Positions 56,695 to 64,000 of a stretch of DNA of 64,000 nt are shown here, piece by piece; the first letter of the stretch is position 1; the number at the start of each line of letters is the position of its first letter. Source of the DNA: Gerris lacustris (lineage: Eukaryota > Arthropoda > Insecta > Hemiptera > Gerridae); NCBI GenBank assembly GCA_951217055.1, contig OX578280.1:36097628-36161627 (forward strand), written 5' to 3'. The notes beneath the pieces are model-generated. The model was not told the origin of the DNA and did not search any database. It worked only from the letters and a program-made list of their open reading frames with translations. The position numbers were made by a program, and so were the translations under genes.

Positions 56695-56812
56695 CGGCCC
56701 CCGTACACGGTCAAAATGTTTGCGCAAACATTTTGACCGTGTATGGGGCTGTTTAATGTTTGCGCAAACATTATGTTTGCGCAAAATGTTTGATGGGGGC
56801 CTTTAGAGTTAG
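56695..56812. mobile_element. PIF/Harbinger-type MITE, second copy
   Basis: GGCCCCCGTACACGG and ATGGGGGCCT ends with the perfect palindrome GTCAAAATGTTTGC and complement at 56709-56736, as in 48107-48241. Several extra TTTGCGCAAA words follow. No clear target duplication remains. In both copies a family G repeat is the neighbour. Confidence 0.65.
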
Positions 56813-58298
56813 AGCCCTTCTCCACAACCAGTGACTAGTCAGTCTGACCCAGATAGTAGTAGAGTTAACATGTAACATCCCTTTAAATACTTCTATCACA
56901 CCATCAATCATAATCTTTTCTACCATGCAAACTCGTCGGTATTGGTCAGAAAGTCAAAAATTTCTTTCTCAAATCATCTTCTTTCACGATGTTAGCTGAG
57001 ACTGAAGTGAAGCCCCTTCATCCCATAACAAAGGAGAAGGTGCTATATTGGTCCTACAGACGTGTAACGACTCGCAAGTCTACAGATATTTTAAAATAAT
57101 TTAAACTTGGAAACGTTACTTTATTTATAACCTCACTTATAACTTTAACATTTGACTTTAATTTAAAGAGCTGTTCATTTTAACTTCAAACCCACATATT
57201 AATAAACAAACTATAATTTAATTTAAATTGTAAACTGGATCTATTTATTCGTATATTCTTGCATAACTTACTAATAAAATATTATATTAAAGTATCAAAT
57301 TATAATAAATGTCCTGTATCATCGTACAGGTGGTTTCCTCCCTATGGATTTGTAGTCCGATGATTGAATTTGCTAACAACAGAACCTCTGCGGCCTGAAC
57401 ACGTCTTTAAAAAATGAATGTAAAATCATTCATATATGTCATTTATATATGAATTGATCCAAACAATGCAGTTAGAAATCAGATTTTTAGCAAAATAAAA
57501 TATTTGGTATGTTTTACAATTCGAGCCAGTTATTTAGCATTGTAAATTAATATCCATATAGAAGAGAAAATCGTATGATTCTCAAACAATCTAGGGTTCT
57601 CAATATTGACATTTCAATTAATCATGATACAGTGCATAGTGTGAATATCAGATTTTTCGGTGAGTAGCGAGATGAGACAGAGGAGATGGATGAACCTGAC
57701 TTTGGTAGATCCAGGAGACCGAAGGATATTGAGGGCTTGCAAAAAGGTATAGGAAGTGGACAGGGCCGAGATCCCAGGGGATTGACAGGGAATCACCAGA
57801 GGGAAAGCCAAACCCTCTCAGCCAGGAATCAAATTTATTCCCTTTCACAACTCTCTGGATAGAGCTGAACAAATTCAACATCCCTTCTCCCTCCATTTAA
57901 ATACAGAACTGGATTCGGGAATTTGGGAGTCGACATTGGAACTAGGGGAGGCCGAACAAATCATATATTCAATAAGGAAATTATTGGCCTAACTCAATTG
58001 TGTCTGTCATGGCTTTTTTATTTTAAAAGGTGAAGAAACAAATGCCTTTACCTTATCTTTTAGTGGTAACTTCAACGTGGAATATCGAATTTACCAATAT
58101 ATAGTGTGATAACATACAAAATATACAAGATTCAAACTCGATTTACTGAAGCAAAACCAGAGCACTATAAACAAGATAACTAACTGAATAAAACTTCAAT
58201 ACCACCATCTTGAGTTTTAATGTACATTTAGATCTACGCTTAATGTAAATAACTTAACTAAAATAATATTTTTTTTTTGTGAAAACAGAAGTGAGTTT
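56813..58298. other. Unassigned DNA with a GC-richer patch
   Basis: 57660-57960 is clearly less AT-rich than its flanks and carries overlapping short frames on both strands (58 codons plus strand from 57686, 82 codons minus strand). I recognise no domain. The rest is AT-rich and empty. Confidence 0.4.
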
Positions 58299-58888
58299 AT
58301 AGTCAGGGTGCCCATAGGCAAAAAAGTAACTTATACATACTCTTTCCAAACCTTTTTGTATGGCTTGTTTAGGCAAAGTCTGACACCGTTTTCCTCTGTG
58401 ACTTTTTTTTAGTTTTGGGGCGTTTTTTTTTTTATTTGAACCCTAAAATTTTGACGCGTCAGACTTGAAAATCGGAAAAATTTCTGCGTCTGACAATATT
58501 AAAATGTTGATTTATAGGGTTCAAATAATGTATCTTGAGAAAATCAGCTGGTTATTAATCATTAATTAATATTAGTTCATATTAATTAATATCCATTATT
58601 ATTAATTAAAATTAATTAATATCATTAATTAATAACTGGCTGATTTTCTTAAGATACATTATTTGAACCCTATAAATCAACATTTTAATATTGTCTGATG
58701 CAGAACTTTTTCCGATTTTCTAGTCTGACGCGTCAAAATTTTAGGGTTCAAATAAAAAAAAAAAACGCCCCAAAACTAAAAAAAGTCACAGAGGAAAACG
58801 GTGTCAGATTTGGCCTAAACAAGCCATACAAAAAGGTTTGGAAAGAGTATGTATATGTTACTTTTTTGCCTATGGGCACCCTGACTAT
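58299..58888. mobile_element. 590 bp near-perfect palindrome (foldback element)
   Basis: Ends ATAGTCAGGGTGCCCATAGG and CCTATGGGCACCCTGACTAT; arms of about 260 bp match almost base for base, including ACGCGTCAGACTTGAAAATC against its complement (the right arm has small changes). The centre is an ATTAAT-rich run. CAGGGTG ends recall hAT elements, but no eight-base duplication is visible. No transposase. Confidence 0.8.
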
Positions 58889-61800
58889 TACACTTACAAG
58901 AATACTTATATAAATTAACAGGCAAATTATATTAAATATTTATTCATGGTAACACGATAACTTAGAACAACTCAGACGGATGTAAGAATTTGGCTATAGA
59001 TGTAAACGTTTTGTTTGTTAAAAAAAATACTTAATCTTAAGTCGGAACGTCATCATCATTATCTCTCATCTTTACCCACTGATTTAAATCTAAGCAGAAA
59101 TGATATTTAACATAGAATATAGACCAAAATTTGTGCAAATGAACAGTGAAGATTCTTCATAGAAATAAAGCAAAGATGTCTCGTCTACTAATAGTAACTT
59201 CATTGTAAGAAGCCAGCTTCTAATCAAATGTGAACTACCTTCAGAGAATAGATACAATGTAAATGGGATAGAATCAACTTTTAGTTTTGATCAGCTGACA
59301 GAGTTTTAAGTATGTTTCATTTATTTGAAAGTCCCACAATTAACTTAACAAAATATAAACAACTAATTTGAAATAATATAAAGCCATTACAAGATGAATT
59401 AAAGAAATAAGTTCAAGATTCTTCTAATCACACTAGTACCTTAATATCAGTTTATTGAAGTTATAAAGAAATAAATTTATAATTCAATAAAGAAAGACGT
59501 CTCCCCACAAAAATTGAATTGTAAAAATCCTGCTAAAAAGAGATACAATGTAAATTAGTTTACTAAAAATAATAATTTTCATGCTGGAAAAAATATATAT
59601 GCTGGAAAAAAGCTTATAATATAAAGTACAAATAACTAAGACAACATGCTATATGTGGCTAAATTGGGTAAACATTTTCTTCTTAATCCAAATTAACCAA
59701 GTATTTTCCCCCAAAAGTAAACTTTAAGGGCAAGAAAGAAACTCTGAAACTGTAGGACACTAGTCTATATAAAACTTTTGACTCACACTTACATAGAGTT
59801 GATGTGACCCTAATAGAACTTAGGATAGACATACTCTTGTCACCCTTCCTTCTCTAATTACTAAACTTTACTCTTGAATACCCACCTGTTTTAAAATATT
59901 TAACGTGATGCTCTTTAATTCAAGGCTCAAGTTTCACACACTTTTCAGTCATACCAGAATATTTAAGCTCTCTCGTTCATACATACTAAAGAGTAAGCGA
60001 TGAATTCCATAATTGCCAATAGATATTGTACTATTGTACTCGTATGTTTTAAAAAATAAAAAAACACAATTATTTCTAACATTATGTCTGTTGATCCATA
60101 TAACTGTGATAAGGGTGCATCATAAGTAAATTATTATTTATAATTTAACTTTATATTATACACCTGTTGAAAGTATGAAATCAAAAATTTGTCTCTGAAT
60201 CTCATTCATTTTCTATTTTGCTTACAATTGGACAATAAACTAGTCTTTTTGAATTACAAAAATTATTGATAAAAGAGATATCTTTAATTAACGAAGACCA
60301 GAACTTCAATAAAAGAAAAGTGTTCATGTGAAGGTCTTTTACGAAATGAATTATGTGACATATCCTTAGGGTTCAATTGATCAGAACAAGCCAATAAAAT
60401 TGTAAAAGAAAAATCGATAGTCGCTGATCAAGAGGTCATTATAGAATTGAAGCCATGGAAGAAGTATGTCGCTTCAGTCCTATTGTGTAGGACTTAAATA
60501 GAGGGCTATTTGACATAAGGACCACGTTTCAGTAATAGACCCATCCTTATTGGTTCGTTTTAAACGCCCAATGAGATCACGTTTCTTTGTAAGAATTGAG
60601 TCTTAAAAGACTCAACACTTCGGTTCTTTAAAGCCTTGACCTAATGGAACGACTCAACTATATCATTAAGCTAAGCTACTGACAAAAAACCTTTTTTCCA
60701 AAGATCCATTAATGAAAAAAATCTTCCATTACGTTAAGTGTTTCTTTTTTTAAACATTATTTAAAAGATTTTTAAGCTAAAGACCATTTGACAACAATTA
60801 GCGACTTTTAAGATGACTAAGCTAATATCAGTAAAGATTTTTTAATTAATATTTATTAAAAAAATTAAATTATAAAGAAAAACAACATTAAAGATAAAAC
60901 CGTCCAGCGAACTAATTAGATTTTTGTTCAATAAATGAGAGTAGGTTGGAGAGTGTCCGAGAAAAAGATTAGTTATGAAAATAAAATAATAATATCTTTT
61001 AACATCCTTATTTGTAAAATATAGCAATAAATACAACTTGCTAATTGCAATCTCCCTGGCAGACCTAAGTCCTACGGATTCTTTCCGTAGGACAATTAAA
61101 AAGGGATGAAAATATGTTTTTGTACTTTCAATAAAGACTGCAACAACAGCATTGCAAAAATTAATGGATGTCAAAAATACAATGTATAGTTACACTGTAC
61201 CAAACGTTGGCAAGTATAATTCAAGACGCTGGCGCTGACGAGGACAGTCAGCTAAACAAGGGAATTTAACTGTTATAAATATAAATATTCAATTACAACC
61301 TTACAACCTCTATAAAAAAAAGCCTCTGAACCCAATTCGATGCCTATAATATTGTTTATACATTTAATACTTTTATAATTCAATTCTACACATCTTGTTT
61401 ACACTAGGCAGGTTCGAAATTGAGAGCCTCCAATTACATTACTAGTATCTGATCAGAGTGTACGAATTATAAAACAAACAAACGTTTTGATCAACATATG
61501 ATCTGAATGCAAGTATTATCAAAAATTTAAGAACACCAAATTCTTGGACCAATGTCTGACCTTAGTATATACTAATTTTAGAACACAAGTTAGTGTGGCC
61601 AACATCTGATTTGAATACAAGTATTATTACGAACTTATTTAACTATTTGACCAACATGAATTATACATTGCACAACAAACATATAATTTATATATTTAAT
61701 AATAATAACAATAACACACACAAATATTTGAGTGGAGGTGCGTATATCTTTTGAACTTTGAAAGATTAACGCTAAATAATTTCGGAACGATTTCGCTGAT

Positions 61801-62095
61801 TGAGGTGAAAACCACACCAATAATACCTTTCTACGAGATAAATAATATCCCTATATTTCAACTAGATATCTGTATAATTTGGTAAGGAAATGTTCCAAGG
61901 CGCCAGCGTTTAAGATATTAATAGCAGAAAGAAATAAATAGCCTCGTAACTGCAATTTACAGGGTATTTTAATCTCAATAATGGAATGAATGATATATAG
62001 TATATAGTCCTGATTTCTTTTCTATGAAGGCTTCTGAAAGGAAACATTAGGTGTTAATTTTATCGCTTGGCCTACATGATAATAGGAAACCTAGC
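58889..62095. other. Longest feature-poor stretch; AT-rich unassigned DNA
   Basis: About 3.2 kb without gene, palindrome or interspersed family that I can recognise, apart from the degenerate tandem repeat at 61487-61660. The 110-codon minus frame at 60842-61174 has no known domain. Confidence 0.45.
61487..61660. repeat. Degenerate tandem repeat of about 55 bp, three units
   Basis: Units begin GATCAACATATGATCTGAAT, GGACCAATGTCTGACCTTAG and GGCCAACATCTGATTTGAAT, each followed by a GTATTAT/ATATACT word and an AGAACAC/ACGAAC word. Confidence 0.5.
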
Positions 62096-62104
62096 CACTA
62101 ATGC

Positions 62105-62140
62105 CTAGCATGAGCCCCGCGTGGAGTGCGGGTTAAAGGC
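62105..62140 (-). other. Possible Helitron-like end, minus strand
   Basis: On the minus strand CCCGC-ACTCCAC-GCGGG is a hairpin followed by GCTCATG and CTAG, but the next base is G rather than T. Weak. Confidence 0.25.
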
Positions 62141-62152
62141 TAATTATATTAT

Positions 62153-62546
62153 GGTCATGGACACCTTCCCGGGGCGTGTATCTTTTTTCCTATTCACTTT
62201 AAAAAAAAACAACAAAAAAACAATTTTTTCCCTTTACGCAAGGCCTACACAAAAGGTCATTTGCGTCGGACCGCTGCGGTCGACCGTATTCGAGTTATGC
62301 GGAAAATACTGTTCTTTTCTGTTTTTTTCCGCATAACTCGAATACGGTCGACCGCAGCGGTCCGGCGCAAAGGACCTTTTTTGTAGGCCTTGCCGTAAAG
62401 GGAAAAAATAGTTTTTTTTAAAGTGAATAGGAAATACACAATTTTTTCAAAAAATTAAACACGCAAAAACAAAAAGTTATACACGCCCCCGAAAAAGCCT
62501 CTAAAACGGACGTCTAAGAGCGGGCCCCGGGAAGGTGTCCATGACC
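62153..62546. mobile_element. 394 bp foldback with GC-rich core
   Basis: Ends GGTCATGGACACCTTCCCGG and CCGGGAAGGTGTCCATGACC are perfect inverses. The inner arms carry GGACCGCTGCGGTCGACCGT and GCATAACTCGAATACGGTCG, meeting at about 62317. The right arm holds about 85 bp (62437-62521) with no partner on the left, so one side was altered after formation. It abuts family C copy 2. Confidence 0.8.
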
Positions 62547-62554
62547 CCTTTGTG

Positions 62555-62880
62555 ACCGTAAATTGTCAAAATGTGACCCCTAAATGAACTCCAAAAATTC
62601 TGGGCAACTAACTCATCCTATCTATTGGTATTATTGACATTTCAAAATTTGGTAGGATTTTTTAAGTGCATCCTAGTGTGAGATATCGTCCGGAGTGACA
62701 CATACATATATGCATATATACATATAAACATACCTATATACATACATAAAAAAGTGTTAAATTTCAGGAATCGATTTAAAATGGTCTAAAACGGATTTCC
62801 ATGGAGAAAATTTGCAAAAAACACAAAATTTTTGAAGCCATTGCAATAGCTTAATTTTCCTCAAAAATTTGCTAAAACTA
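62555..62880 (+). repeat. Family C repeat, copy 2
   Basis: Colinear with 23550-23870, with GTGACCCCTAAATG, CTCCAAAAATTCTGG, GAGATATCGTCCGGAGTGAC, the CATATA microsatellite and CGGATTTCCATGG. The start coincides with the end of the foldback at 62546. Confidence 0.75.
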
Positions 62881-63586
62881 TATGCCATCATTTGAAATAA
62901 GACTTATTAACTGGTTAATCATTACAAATTAAGTAAGTTAGTTGAATTGATAAGGAAGTATTTAAATGAAGATACACAATGAAGATATCTCCTTGATATA
63001 TAAATATCTACCACATTGGCGACCGACCTTCAGCAAGAACAAAGACTTGATTTTGGACCACAGGACATAATCTTCAATACCAAACAATTTGCCCTTGAGT
63101 TACACAAAAAAAAATTAGGACCAGAGGTTGGAAATACAACCCTAAACCCAATTTCGTTAAAAGGATTTAAACATGAATTTTACTTGGATTTACTTTTCGC
63201 CTTCTTTTCTTTCCGATTTCTATTCTCCATTTTTGTTATTTTCAAAAAATATATCTTTTAAATTGTTTTATACTTATTTATACAGGAAATTTTGTATTTT
63301 TCGGGAACCTTTAGTTTCTATGAGATCTGAAGACAAGGTTGAAATAGTAATTTCCAGGTAAAAGATTATACTTTGGCAGGAAAATATTACGCTAAGAAGT
63401 AATTTATTTTTCAATATAAGCTTGTTCTCAATATAACCCTCTCTTCCCTCAACGTCCTGTTAAATTTTCGCTTCAAAGAACAATTTCTCAAGTCATTATT
63501 CCTTACCTTTAAAAACTTCCTACCACTTTAAACCAAAAGTCAACTTCCGTAAATTCATTTCATCAGTTATTAGTTAATCTTAAAAA
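62881..63586. other. Unassigned; possible retrovirus-like primer site
   Basis: CTACCACATTGGCGACCGAC at 63009-63028 has the CA-then-TGGCGACCG form of an LTR end and tRNA-type primer site in insect LTR elements. The frame following it (from 63016, about 60 plausible residues) has no domain I can name, and no LTR start or second LTR is found. Low confidence. Confidence 0.25.
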
Positions 63587-64000
63587 TAGTCAGTCATATC
63601 AATTAGTGTGGTACATAGCTTCCTCGTGTCCTATTTTGTAGAGGAATTGTCCCACTATTGTTAAATTTATTTAATTCCCCCTCCCCACGTTTTTTAAAGC
63701 TGTCAAAATATTTTTGATATATTACCTTAATTAAAGTATCAATTTAGTTAACTTTAAAGAGCGCTTTTAGAAAAGAAACAAATGGGAGCAGAAGGTTGAA
63801 ACTTGGGACAACAATGGGATAATTATGTCCTACCATCCTAAGAGTAGTTTTTAAGATATGTTGGTTTGCCAAAATTGAGCGACAGACACGGAACCAAAAA
63901 TGATCCCTGATGTCTGAAACGGATTTTTGAAATCGGAGACAACATTTTTTTTGTTTTTCAGAACGATCACAGGGCTTCCGTCACCTACGGTAAGCTCGGA
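63587..64000 (+). mobile_element. Family A repeat, short form, cut by window end
   Basis: Left end is rearranged (TAGTCAGTCATATCAATTAG), then GTGTGGTACATAGCTTCCTC. About 150 bp of the usual interior is missing near 63760. The right end stops at AGCTCGGA, two or three bases before the expected CGGAAGC. Confidence 0.7.

Noticed and set aside
60842..61174. 110-codon minus frame
   Set aside because: AT-rich chance frame with no domain and no second copy.
62105..62140. Firm Helitron end on the minus strand
   Set aside because: The base after CTAG is G, not T, and no partner end is present; kept only as a weak feature.

Overview
The window looks like intergenic DNA from a eukaryotic nuclear genome, most likely an insect. 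It is strongly AT-rich, full of A/T homopolymers and long (TA)n tracts, and crowded with interspersed repeats of arthropod type. Every protein-like stretch I recognise comes from a transposable element: an RTE-type non-LTR retrotransposon, a hAT transposase, the MADF-like protein of a PIF/Harbinger element, and an N-terminal segment resembling tyrosine-recombinase-like proteins. I found no host gene, tRNA, rRNA or CRISPR array. The species call is inference; nothing in the sequence identifies it.

The best represented repeat, here called family A, has seven copies or pieces (1-595, 596-1089, 1691-3325, 9923-10504, 29701-30272, 43498-44054, 52965-54054, 63587-64000). Its copies share a left end starting TAGACTGCC and a right end with two hairpins finishing CGGAAGC, but differ in what lies between: a short core, a core of about 1.2 kb, or a segment of another repeat (family N). 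Families C, D, E, G, I, J, K, L, M and N are further groups defined here only by repetition within the window.

Layout: 1-3.3 kb family A inverted pair and family E; 5.3-9.1 kb families L, I, J and D; 9.2-10.5 kb a PIF-type MITE, an RTE tail and family A; 12.7-14.9 kb families M and N and a mariner-type MITE; 15.5-17.7 kb three microsatellites, a near-perfect 650 bp palindrome and two foldbacks; 18.6-19.8 kb two tandem recombinase-like fragments; 21.1-21.8 kb a PIF/Harbinger element; 23.2-24.7 kb a composite foldback; 25.5-26.7 kb a hAT relic; 27.4-30.4 kb family E with a nested family A; 32.1-34.1 kb a MITE, the RTE copy and two small palindromes; 35.7-41 kb families K and I and a 42 bp tandem repeat; 42.3-44.8 kb a third recombinase-like fragment, a family A/N chimera and family N; 47.2-51.8 kb family N, a PIF MITE, family G, two foldbacks and a Helitron-like end; 52.7-54.1 kb family A; 55.3-58.9 kb foldbacks and family G; 59-62 kb mostly unassigned; 62.1-64 kb foldback, family C and family A.

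The most interesting pattern is a short cassette, CTGAAGA + hairpin + GAAACGTC, found whole or decayed at about ten places in unrelated repeats. It fits the conserved core of a hammerhead ribozyme (CUGANGA, GAA, then a self-complementary stem III of ACGU or AUAU and a cleavage nucleotide). The cleanest copy is at 15751-15789 inside a 144 bp foldback. This is a hypothesis from pattern matching, not a demonstrated ribozyme.
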